From: Nitrospira sp.
Lineage (GTDB): Bacteria > Nitrospirota > Nitrospiria > Nitrospirales > Nitrospiraceae
Direction: 5' to 3'
Assembly: GCA_015904045.1 (NCBI GenBank)
Contig: JABMDG010000028.1
Coordinates: 9,785-17,128 of the forward strand
DNA: 7,344 nt
The stretch's first letter is position 1, and each line of letters opens with the position of its first letter. The notes beneath the pieces are model-generated. The model ran no database searches. It saw nothing but the letters and a program-made list of their open reading frames with translations, and had not been told where the DNA came from. The position numbers and the translations under genes were made by a program. Of this stretch, positions 1 to 5,391 are shown piece by piece.

Positions 1-288
1 TTGCGAACCTGGCGTCTGACTGAAACCACGCTCTACGTGACCTTGGAGCCCTGTGCCATGTGTGCCGGCGCCATCGTACAATCCCGCATCGCGCGGCTCG
101 TCTTCGGCGCCTGGGACCCCAAGGCCGGCGCCTGCGGATCGATCTTCGACATTCCCGCCGAGCGCCGGCTGAACCACCATGTGGAGGTAACGGGCGGTGT
201 GTTGGAAAGAGAAAGTCAGGCGCTGTTGCAGAATTTCTTCCGGCCGAAACGGCAGGGGACGGCGTCGAAGCACGACCATCGCTCATAG
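1..288 (+). CDS. tadA: tRNA-specific adenosine deaminase TadA (C-terminal part, cut by window start)
   Basis: TadA deaminates adenosine-34 to inosine at the wobble position of tRNA-Arg(ACG) in the cytoplasm. The 95 visible residues hold the second zinc-binding motif of the cytidine/deoxycytidylate deaminase fold, PCAMC (residues 17-21 of the visible part), preceded by the typical strand TTLYVTLE. After it come [26 protein letters not shown] and the family C-terminal helix region [21 protein letters not shown]. The HAE motif carrying the catalytic glutamate and the first zinc ligand should lie just upstream, outside the window, so the TTG at base 1 is not a start. About 95 of the usual 150-170 residues are visible. 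The gene ends in TAG at 286-288. It looks intact rather than degenerate. A related cytosine or guanine deaminase is less likely, because the residues around PCAMC and the VTGGVL segment match TadA best. Confidence 0.93.
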   Translation: MRTWRLTETTLYVTLEPCAMCAGAIVQSRIARLVFGAWDPKAGACGSIFDIPAERRLNHHVEVTGGVLERESQALLQNFFRPKRQGTASKHDHRS

Positions 289-314
289 CTTGTCCAGCGC
301 TCAGGAAAGTGGCC

Positions 315-343
315 TTGCTGTTGAAAGATGCAAGTGCTATATC
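315..343 (+). promoter_or_regulatory. possible sigma70 promoter for the envelope gene cluster
   Basis: TTGCTG at 315-320 and TATATC at 338-343 are separated by 17 bases, the ideal sigma70 spacing. They lie about 25 bases before the proposed TTG start of the next gene. Four of six bases match the consensus in each box. The site was found by eye and nothing else supports it. Confidence 0.3.
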
Positions 344-368
344 ATCTGGAACGTCGTTACCAGGAGAG

Positions 369-1010
369 TTGATCCGACCGGCAGGAGGTTCGTTACCCAT
401 CCGGCAATTCCCTACACCCGCGGCTTTCTTCTTCGCCGTTGCTTTGTCGGCAATGGTGTCTCCTCCTGGCGCATCGGCCATCGAGGCAGTTCCGGTGTTT
501 TTCCCCCTTCGCCCGTTCAATTTCGACGTATCGTTCAATCAGCGGACATTTGCGCCACAGGCCAGGGTTCTCGCCGTCCAAGCCGGCTTCACCGCCCTTC
601 GCTATGGTTCTCTTGAGGTGAGAACCGTCTACCAATACTATAGCCACCACACCCAGACCTTCACGACCGACCAACATTCGTTGTATCTGAACCCCCGGTG
701 GAATAATTTCATTGATGTGTTGGATTTCCCCAGACACAAACCAATTAATCGGATTATCCGGCATCTCCTTTTTGGCCCGCTGGAAGACAGGGCGGTTCCG
801 TATGTGGGCGCGCTGCTCGGGGGAACGCTACCCGGCCGGGATGACCTTTCTCCGGGATATCTGTATGGAGGCCAGGTCGGGGTCCGGTTCCCCGTTGCGC
901 AGGGAGTGTCAGTGGATATGGGATTCCAGTATTCGCGGTTTGAAATTGACTTCAAAAGCAAGTCCGATTTAACGGACCAATGGCTCTTTACCATTGGCAT
1001 TCGACTCTGA
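369..1010 (+). CDS. probable outer-membrane beta-barrel protein, function unknown
   Basis: I do not recognise the family. From a TTG start at 369 the product has 213 residues and begins with a plausible Sec signal peptide: a short basic stretch (R3, R12), a hydrophobic run AAFFFAVALSAMV, then PPGASA as cleavage site near residue 36. The mature part alternates polar and aromatic or hydrophobic residues in short strand-like segments (for example SLEVRTVYQYYSHHTQTF, YLYGGQVGVRFPVAQGVSVDMGFQYSRFEIDF). It has glycine- and proline-rich turns and ends in the strand QWLFTIGIRL. This is typical of small 8-strand barrels such as OmpA-like or PagL/acyloxyacyl-hydrolase-like proteins, but I see no convincing catalytic motif. 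The reading frame is open back to base 60, where it overlaps tadA, so the start is uncertain. The TTG at 369 has AGGAG (362-366) rather close in front, and GTG at 309 is an alternative. The next gene follows after 5 bases, which suggests co-transcription. Confidence 0.6.
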   Translation: MIRPAGGSLPIRQFPTPAAFFFAVALSAMVSPPGASAIEAVPVFFPLRPFNFDVSFNQRTFAPQARVLAVQAGFTALRYGSLEVRTVYQYYSHHTQTFTTDQHSLYLNPRWNNFIDVLDFPRHKPINRIIRHLLFGPLEDRAVPYVGALLGGTLPGRDDLSPGYLYGGQVGVRFPVAQGVSVDMGFQYSRFEIDFKSKSDLTDQWLFTIGIRL

Positions 1011-1015
1011 ACAAA

Positions 1016-2101
1016 ATGACCAACCAGAGATCCTCCAGCGGTGCGGAAGGCAGTCATGGGAAAGCCACACGCGACCGAGGGAAATCGGGCGCTGACGCCG
1101 CTGTTCTGTTGCTCTTGATACTTGGCATGCTGCTGCAGGGATGCGGGCTGGTCTTTGACGCAGTCGAATTGGTCCACCCCTTGAGCCGCGATGAGCTATC
1201 GACCATTTGCGCCGACGGGCAGATCCGTGTCGGCATTTCCGTCGAACCGTTCCGCCCCTTTGTATTTCCGGCTGTCTATACCGACGAAGGCGTTCGAGTG
1301 ACCGGCCTCGATGTCGAGTTGATTCGCGAGGTGGCCGACGCGCTGACCGTCCATTGCGGCGGGCAGCAACCCATCGTGCCCACGTTGCATGTGACCAGAT
1401 TCCGTGATCTCTTCATCGAACTGGATGAAGGGCATATCGATCTTTTTGTCTCCTCGTTCAGCGGGAACGTTCCCGGCGGAACTCCCTCAGGCCTGTGGTC
1501 ATCCATTCCGTATTTTCATGGCGGAGGGGTGAGCGCCATGACTCGGAGCCCGGAAATAGCCGAGAACATTCGAACCCAGTTTCGCAAGCAGGCCGGACGC
1601 GCCGATACGCTGGCAGCGATTCGAGAAAGCCTGTCCGGCTTGACGGTCGCCGTGCAAAATCGAAGAACCGCTCAGCTCTATGCTGAAGCCAATCTCCGGG
1701 ATATCCGGTTGTTGGTGTGTGATTCACTCCCCGCCGCGGTGGAGACGAAGGACCCGCATATCGACGTGATCTTGACCGATTACCCTATCCTCCAATATGT
1801 GACCAAACAGGTCTGGCCTGACTGGCACCTTCTTGAACGGCCTGACGGATCACCCTTGATCCTCTCCCAGGAATCATTTTCCATCGTCACCGGTGCAGGG
1901 AAGAGGCGGCTACAGTGGTTCCTCAACAACTTGTTGTACCGGTTGGAAGAAAGGGGGCGTTTGGCGGAGATGCGGAGACGCTGGCTCGAAGAGAACTATG
2001 CCCCGACCCGCCGGGCGACCGCCGAAGGCCTGCAGCTCGATGTCTCAAAAGTGCCCGACCACTATGACCAGGGCCAGTGCCGGATGGCGGGGGGAAAATG
2101 A
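1016..2101 (+). CDS. family-3 periplasmic solute-binding lipoprotein
   Basis: This 361-residue protein resembles the solute-binding proteins of polar amino acid ABC transporters (SBP_bac_3 fold). It has a hydrophobic segment at residues 28-40 (AAVLLLLILGMLL) followed by the lipobox LLQGC, with Cys43 as the likely lipidated residue, so it is expected to be anchored in the periplasm. The binding fold runs from about residue 64 to 345. It includes GQIRVGISVEPFRPF, a segment around GLDVELIREVADAL, the hinge-like EGHIDLFVSSFS, the second-lobe start LSGLTVAVQNRRTAQL and the helix LQWFLNNLLYRLEERGRLAEM. A run of 27 residues before the hydrophobic segment is long for a signal peptide. An in-frame ATG at 980 would add 12 residues and overlap the previous gene, and neither start has a good ribosome binding site. 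No ABC permease or ATPase gene is nearby, so it may be an orphan sensor or binding protein. The ligand cannot be told. The next gene starts 16 bases downstream. Confidence 0.8.
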   Translation: MTNQRSSSGAEGSHGKATRDRGKSGADAAVLLLLILGMLLQGCGLVFDAVELVHPLSRDELSTICADGQIRVGISVEPFRPFVFPAVYTDEGVRVTGLDVELIREVADALTVHCGGQQPIVPTLHVTRFRDLFIELDEGHIDLFVSSFSGNVPGGTPSGLWSSIPYFHGGGVSAMTRSPEIAENIRTQFRKQAGRADTLAAIRESLSGLTVAVQNRRTAQLYAEANLRDIRLLVCDSLPAAVETKDPHIDVILTDYPILQYVTKQVWPDWHLLERPDGSPLILSQESFSIVTGAGKRRLQWFLNNLLYRLEERGRLAEMRRRWLEENYAPTRRATAEGLQLDVSKVPDHYDQGQCRMAGGK

Positions 2102-2117
2102 TCGCAATGGAGCGCCC

Positions 2118-2864
2118 ATGAAATCTCATACCTGCCTGCGCATCGTCCTCATCCTGGCGTCCATGCCTCTGTGGTGGAATCTCAGCTGGGCACAAGCGCA
2201 GCGCGCGGAGCGGGAGCACACCGCTCAGAATCTGGCCACCCTTCTCAATGTCGGTCGTCTCATCATCGAGCGCAATCAAACACTGATCAATGATCCCCAG
2301 AAGGGCGACAAGGGGTTTACGCCGGAGGCCTTTGAGCACCAGGTTGTCGAGGAGTTTCTCCGCCAAACAACGATCGATCTGAACCGCCTCCCCTCTGATC
2401 TTCCTTCTCTGGCGAAAACACAATTGCCGCTGTTGCTCCAATCAAGCAAGGAAGTCGTCGCCGATGCGCAATTCGTGATCAATCAACGCGGCATTGGATA
2501 TAAGAACTTCATCCCGGCCACGTTCGGCAGCCAGGCCGCGCGAAAGTTCTCCAACCGTTCTCACGTCAAGATCAAGCAAACCGCGCTCAACCCCAGGAAC
2601 CTGAAGAACCTGCCGGATGCCTACGAAGAACAGATACTGAACCGGCTGGCTGCGCAACCGGTCTCGCACGCTCCCGTCACCGAATGGATCGACGACGGAA
2701 AGCTCTTGAGAACCTTGACGCCGATCTATTACTCGCAGGATTGCCTGGTCTGTCACGGCGATCCCAAAGGGATGTTGGATATCTCCGGCTATCTTCGGGA
2801 AGGCGCCCGGGAGGGCGATCTTGCCGGTGCGATCAGCATTCAGATTCCGCTGAACAACCCGTAG
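2118..2864 (+). CDS. secreted single-haem c-type protein, Tll0287-like/DUF3365 domain
   Basis: This 248-residue protein has a clear Sec signal peptide: KSHTCLR, then hydrophobic IVLILASMPLWW, with likely cleavage after the AQA at residues 25-27. The rest matches the Tll0287-like (DUF3365) family, a PAS-like periplasmic domain. It has a long N-terminal helix (TAQNLATLLNVGRLIIERNQ), the segment QRGIGYKNFIPATFGSQAARKF, the strand TEWIDDGKLLRTLTPIYYSQDCLVCHGDP and a C-terminal DLAGAISIQIPL. The haem attachment motif CLVCH is at residues 209-213. The domain often serves as a redox or gas sensing module fused to histidine kinases or chemoreceptors, but here it stands alone as a soluble periplasmic protein, so its role is open. 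The ATG at 2118 is chosen because GGAG at 2109-2112 lies 5 bases upstream and the signal peptide begins there. The frame is open further upstream inside the previous gene, but that part is out-of-frame reading of the lipoprotein gene. It is probably co-transcribed with the lipoprotein gene. Confidence 0.82.
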   Translation: MKSHTCLRIVLILASMPLWWNLSWAQAQRAEREHTAQNLATLLNVGRLIIERNQTLINDPQKGDKGFTPEAFEHQVVEEFLRQTTIDLNRLPSDLPSLAKTQLPLLLQSSKEVVADAQFVINQRGIGYKNFIPATFGSQAARKFSNRSHVKIKQTALNPRNLKNLPDAYEEQILNRLAAQPVSHAPVTEWIDDGKLLRTLTPIYYSQDCLVCHGDPKGMLDISGYLREGAREGDLAGAISIQIPLNNP

Positions 2865-2951
2865 CCACCAGACCCGTCGAATGGCGAGATCCGAAACGCC
2901 GTCAAAATCTGTCTGACGTACAGGAAACAAGGCGTCATCAGGCCCGACAAC

Positions 2952-2968
2952 CGCCGGCTGTACCGGCG
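2952..2968. terminator. GC-rich hairpin, weak terminator candidate
   Basis: CGCCGG (2952-2957), loop CTGTA, CCGGCG (2963-2968) form a perfect 6-bp stem 88 bases after the stop of the haem protein gene. The bases that follow (ATTCCCTCC) contain no T run, so it is at best a weak or factor-dependent terminator, or simply an RNA hairpin. Confidence 0.3.
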
Positions 2969-3112
2969 ATTCCCTCCTCACCACCATCGTCCTGCTCGAC
3001 AAACTCTCCTTGGTGGCTTGCGGTCTGAGCCCGCGAAGCACCGCCGCATGCTTATTACATGCAGGCTCTAAAAGTGAGCAATATTGATCAGACTGACAAG
3101 TCCGGCCCTGGC

Positions 3113-3131
3113 ACAATTTCGCCCAAATTGT
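3113..3131. repeat. AT-rich inverted repeat upstream of the radical SAM gene (operator-like)
   Basis: ACAATTT (3113-3119) and AAATTGT (3125-3131) are perfect inverted arms of 7 bases around CGCCC. The spacing and symmetry suit a dimeric DNA-binding regulator. The site lies 122 bases before the ATG at 3254. An RNA hairpin is also possible. Confidence 0.35.
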
Positions 3132-3253
3132 ATCCGTTTTCCCTGAAAGAGTTCTCAACCGGGACACACCCGGCGTAATCCGACGCTGTTACATCTGTAC
3201 AGTCACGGTTCGCCACGGACAGCGTATGAAACATCACACATTGTGAGGCCGAC

Positions 3254-5026
3254 ATGCTCGTCTATCTCATCCACGTTCGCGATCCACAGTTCTACGCGCT
3301 TCCAGCGAAGACACGCGCCACCAACGGCAATATTCGCGTCATGGGATTCCCCCCCATCGGCATCATGTCGCTGTCGTCCGTCATCAAGCAGGCGGGGCAC
3401 GAATGCGTGCTGTTCGATCAGGCCAATCCCGACACCCCGAACCAGGTCATCATTGACCGGATCAACCGGGAACAACCGGACCTCGTCGGCCTCAGTTTTC
3501 TGAGTACCACCAGCTATCCCTACGCCAAAATACTGGCGCGGGAGATCCGTGCGACCAATCAGAACGTGAAGCTCGCATTCGGCGGTGTATTCGCCAGCCT
3601 GAATGCCTCCTTAGTCAAATTGCAGTGTCCCGAAGTCGATTTTGTGTGTCGCGGCGACGGGGAGCAGTTATTGCTCGATCTCCTTGCGAATTTCGAGAAC
3701 CCGCAAGCGGTCGCAAGTCTGACGTGGATGAAGAACGGGCAAGTCATCCAAAATCCCAACCGCGCAATGGAGCGCGATTTCGTGTGCCGCGGCGATGGGG
3801 AGCAGTTACTCCTCGATCTCCTCGCGAACTTTGAGAATCCCCAAGCCGTCGCGAGCCTAACATGGATGAAGGACGGGCAGGTCGTCCACAATGCCAATCG
3901 TTCAATGGAGCGGCACCTGGATCAGTGGCCCTTTCCGGATCGCGAGAGCCTGAAACTTGACTATGTCGAATCCATGCCGCTCGATGTCCCGGTGGTGCTC
4001 TCGATGAGACGGTTCACGACGATGCAAACGTCTCGGGGATGCCCTTGGCCTTGCATCTTCTGCGACATCCCGATCTTCAACGAAGGAAAGTGGCGTGCCC
4101 GCAGCCCACAGCATGTGGTCTCGGAGCTCAAATATCTCGAAGGACTCGGCTATGAGTCCGTTGGCTTCGTCGACGATCACTTTCTGCTCCAGCCCAAACG
4201 AATCGAGGCGATTTGTAACGGGATCATGGAAGAAAAACTCTCGATCCGGTGGGGCATCGAGGGGCGCGTGGATTCCGTCGCCCAACATCTCTTCCCCGCC
4301 ATGGCGAAGGCCAATTGCGGTGCCATGATGTTCGGCATCGAGAGCGGCAGCCAGAAGATTCTCGATCGGCTGAAGAAGGAACAGACGCTGGACCAGGTCA
4401 CGACTGCCGTCAAGAACGCGAAAAAGGCCGGCGTGGAGATCGTGCACGGATTTTTTACGGTGGGCAATCCGGACGAAACCATTGAGGATATGAACGCCAC
4501 CTTCGACTTCGCGTCAAGGCTTCCACTCGACACCTTCGGGTTCAACCGGCTCTGCGTCTATCGAGGGACCCCCCTGTGGCAGGAATACGTCAAACGCGGG
4601 TTGGTGAACGAAACCACAGATTGGTATAAATATTTCAAATGTTCTGAAATCGACCCGACCTGCCTCTCAGGGGAAACCATCAACCGTGTACGACAGGCCG
4701 GGATTAAAAAGCTCTTCCTCTATAAGCTCCTCCATTACCCCCGCCAGACCTTTCAACTCCTCAGCCGCTTCTTTCGGTATATGCCGGCCCGAGATGTGAT
4801 CTATCTTCTCCTCAAACCGTTCATGGGCCAGAAGAAAGGCGCAACGAAAGCCGAAGTGATCTCGCGTGCGGTCGAGCATGCGGACATGAAAGATGCAGCA
4901 GCACAGCTGACCCAGGTGGCGGACGAGATGCTGCACAATGTGTTTGAGACCTCGCGGCTCGAACGTTTGCAGATTCAGCAAGCCGCCGAGGGATCACGCG
5001 AACTGCCGATGGTCCACACCAGGTAG
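3254..5026 (+). CDS. cobalamin (B12)-binding domain radical SAM protein with an internal tandem duplication
   Basis: This 590-residue class B radical SAM enzyme has a cobalamin-binding Rossmann-like domain at about residues 1-135 (FPPIGIMSLSSVIKQAGHE, then QPDLVGLSFLSTT, KLAFGGVFAS, VDFVCRGDGEQ). The radical SAM core starts at the iron-sulfur motif C263-PWP-C267-IF-C270 inside TSRGCPWPCIFCDIP. Further core features are GFVDDHFLL, WGIEGRVDSV, MMFGIESGSQKILDRLKK and GFFTVGNPDET. The B12 domain lacks an obvious DxHxxG histidine-ligand motif, as in several BchE/HpnP-type members. Such enzymes methylate or rearrange lipids, tetrapyrroles or natural products; the substrate cannot be predicted here. 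The C-terminal 130 residues are helical and do not resemble a catalytic domain. GAGG (3245-3248) lies 5 bases before the ATG. The oddity is a 46-codon tandem duplication at residues 129-220, at the end of the B12 domain and in the linker, making the protein longer than a single-copy relative would be. Confidence 0.9.
   Translation: MLVYLIHVRDPQFYALPAKTRATNGNIRVMGFPPIGIMSLSSVIKQAGHECVLFDQANPDTPNQVIIDRINREQPDLVGLSFLSTTSYPYAKILAREIRATNQNVKLAFGGVFASLNASLVKLQCPEVDFVCRGDGEQLLLDLLANFENPQAVASLTWMKNGQVIQNPNRAMERDFVCRGDGEQLLLDLLANFENPQAVASLTWMKDGQVVHNANRSMERHLDQWPFPDRESLKLDYVESMPLDVPVVLSMRRFTTMQTSRGCPWPCIFCDIPIFNEGKWRARSPQHVVSELKYLEGLGYESVGFVDDHFLLQPKRIEAICNGIMEEKLSIRWGIEGRVDSVAQHLFPAMAKANCGAMMFGIESGSQKILDRLKKEQTLDQVTTAVKNAKKAGVEIVHGFFTVGNPDETIEDMNATFDFASRLPLDTFGFNRLCVYRGTPLWQEYVKRGLVNETTDWYKYFKCSEIDPTCLSGETINRVRQAGIKKLFLYKLLHYPRQTFQLLSRFFRYMPARDVIYLLLKPFMGQKKGATKAEVISRAVEHADMKDAAAQLTQVADEMLHNVFETSRLERLQIQQAAEGSRELPMVHTR
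3638..3913 (+). repeat. in-frame tandem duplication of 46 codons (two copies of 138 bp)
   Basis: Copy 1 is 3638-3775 (residues 129-174) and copy 2 is 3776-3913 (residues 175-220), directly abutting. Each begins DFVCRGDGEQ and ends in MER. By hand count the copies differ at 24 of 138 bases but only 5 of 46 residues (N/D, I/V, Q/H, P/A, A/S); 18 of the 23 differing codons are synonymous. So this is neither a fresh slippage event nor a simple assembly duplication. Either an old duplication was kept under purifying selection, or two diverged paralogues recombined unequally. Confidence 0.93.
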
Positions 5027-5094
5027 AGCGTACGCCATCGTTTCCTAGCCGGAGCAACCCCATCACGACGGGAGCATGGTTGACGACGGTGTGT

Positions 5095-5102
5095 ACAATT
5101 GT
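5095..5102. promoter_or_regulatory. ACAATTGT palindrome at the guanidine operon promoter
   Basis: A perfect 8-base palindrome ends one base before the -35 box at 5104. It resembles the arms of the inverted repeat at 3113-3131 and could be an operator half, or chance. Confidence 0.2.
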
Positions 5103-5103
5103 C

Positions 5104-5132
5104 TTGACTTTGCCGCCGCAGGATCGTAAAAA
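5104..5132 (+). promoter_or_regulatory. sigma70-type promoter of the guanidine operon
   Basis: TTGACT (5104-5109), one base off the -35 consensus, is followed after exactly 17 bases by TAAAAA (5127-5132), a fair -10 box. Transcription would start near 5139-5141, just where the conserved riboswitch begins. That position strongly supports the assignment. Confidence 0.7.
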
Positions 5133-5137
5133 TCCGC

Positions 5138-5243
5138 GCAAGGGGAAACTAGGGTTCCGGCTTCTTTTACTGGAAGCGTCTGGGCCGAGAGTTTCCGGTC
5201 TCGCATAACGAGGCTCCACGGAGGGATAAAAGCCCGGGAGATC
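5138..5243 (+). promoter_or_regulatory. guanidine-I riboswitch (ykkC class) aptamer
   Basis: The conserved blocks of the guanidine-I aptamer appear in order and spacing: CTAGGGTTCCG (5149-5159), CTGGGCCGAGAG (5180-5191), ACGGAGGGATAAAAG (5218-5232) and CCCGGGAGA (5233-5241). Between the first two blocks GCTTC (5160-5164) pairs with GAAGC (5173-5177). Between the second and third, GTCTCG (5198-5203) pairs with CGAGGC (5209-5214) around the loop CATAA, flanked by CCG/CGG. This class binds free guanidinium and usually turns on guanidine exporters, carboxylases or hydrolases. Here it precedes a permease and a ureohydrolase. The ends are approximate. Variant ykkC classes that sense ppGpp or PRPP differ in core bases; the GGGATAAAAGCCCGGGAGA block fits the guanidine type best, but I judge this by eye. 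Confidence 0.92.
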
Positions 5244-5305
5244 ATGTACTGAGGTACATGGCCCTTTCGGAATTTAGCCCGCTCGGTAAGGAGGCTTCGT
5301 TATGC
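5203..5305 (+). promoter_or_regulatory. putative expression platform: aptamer arm pairs with the leader SD and start codon
   Basis: GCATAACGAGG (5203-5213), the loop and 3' strand of the last aptamer hairpin, can pair with CTTCGTTATGC (5295-5305), giving 11 consecutive pairs with one G-U. With G5294 bulged, CTCC (5214-5217) continues the helix on GGAG (5290-5293). The total is about 15 pairs covering most of the Shine-Dalgarno AAGGAGG (5288-5294) and the ATG at 5302. This helix excludes the aptamer hairpin 5198-5214. If guanidine stabilises the aptamer, the ribosome site would be freed, an ON switch suited to uptake and breakdown genes. The pairing is visible in the sequence; the switching is inference. 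Confidence 0.55.
5243..5260 (+). repeat. perfect hairpin directly after the aptamer
   Basis: CATGTAC (5243-5249), loop TGAG, GTACATG (5254-5260) give a 7-bp stem adjoining the last conserved aptamer bases. No T run follows, so it is not an intrinsic terminator. It may bring the aptamer arm and the ribosome site together or act as a spacer element. Confidence 0.5.
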
Positions 5306-5391
5306 ATCTCCCTTCCGTATCTCCATTTCATAGCTCGATCCGTACCGGACAGTCAGACCTGCTGCCAAGCGGGAGAGGTCTGCCATGCTGA
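5302..5391 (+). CDS. 29-residue leader ORF between riboswitch and permease
   Basis: An ATG at 5302 is preceded by AAGGAGG (5288-5294) with a 7-base spacing, the strongest ribosome binding site in the window. The frame encodes 29 residues rich in Ser, Pro and Leu (begins MHLPSVSP) and stops at TGA 5389-5391. This stop overlaps the permease start as ATGCTGA, so ribosomes ending here could reinitiate on the permease. It is in a different frame from the permease and is not an N-terminal extension of it. There is no hydrophobic segment and no known family; the act of translation may matter more than the product. It is the apparent target of the riboswitch pairing described for 5203-5305. A chance ORF cannot be excluded. 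Confidence 0.5.
   Translation: MHLPSVSPFHSSIRTGQSDLLPSGRGLPC

Larger units (their letters stand above)
2865..3253. other. 389-base intergenic region without a supported gene
   Basis: No open frame here has both a start with a ribosome binding site and recognisable protein content. The stretch holds a GC-rich hairpin (2952-2968), a weak GCATG-N7-CATGC inverted repeat (3046-3062), an AT-rich inverted repeat (3113-3131) and the leader of the radical SAM gene. I find no convincing -35/-10 pair, although a promoter for the 3254 gene must lie here if it is separately transcribed. Confidence 0.6.

Noticed and set aside
1..288. TadA as a truncated pseudogene lacking the HAE motif
   Set aside because: The missing N-terminus coincides with the window edge and the visible part is fully conserved, so the truncation is only apparent.
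60..368. Open frame upstream of the barrel protein, which would make it start at 60
   Set aside because: It runs through tadA in another frame, and the Arg-rich translation there has no signal peptide character. A start near 369 gives a normal exported protein.
3109..3123. Sigma54-like TGGCAC element before the radical SAM gene
   Set aside because: The GG-to-GC distance is one base short and the -12 box does not match TTGC. The inverted repeat explains the sequence as well.
2442..3167. 241-codon minus-strand open frame across the haem protein and intergenic region
   Set aside because: It lies mostly antisense to the haem protein gene, has no recognisable domain and no convincing ribosome site.
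3226..3246. Six-codon ORF (MKHHTL) just before the radical SAM gene
   Set aside because: No Shine-Dalgarno and too short to distinguish from chance.
5080..5099. Second promoter from TTGACG (5080) and TACAAT (5094)
   Set aside because: Only 8 bases separate the boxes, too few for sigma70. The pair at 5104/5127 with 17 bases fits and leads directly into the aptamer.
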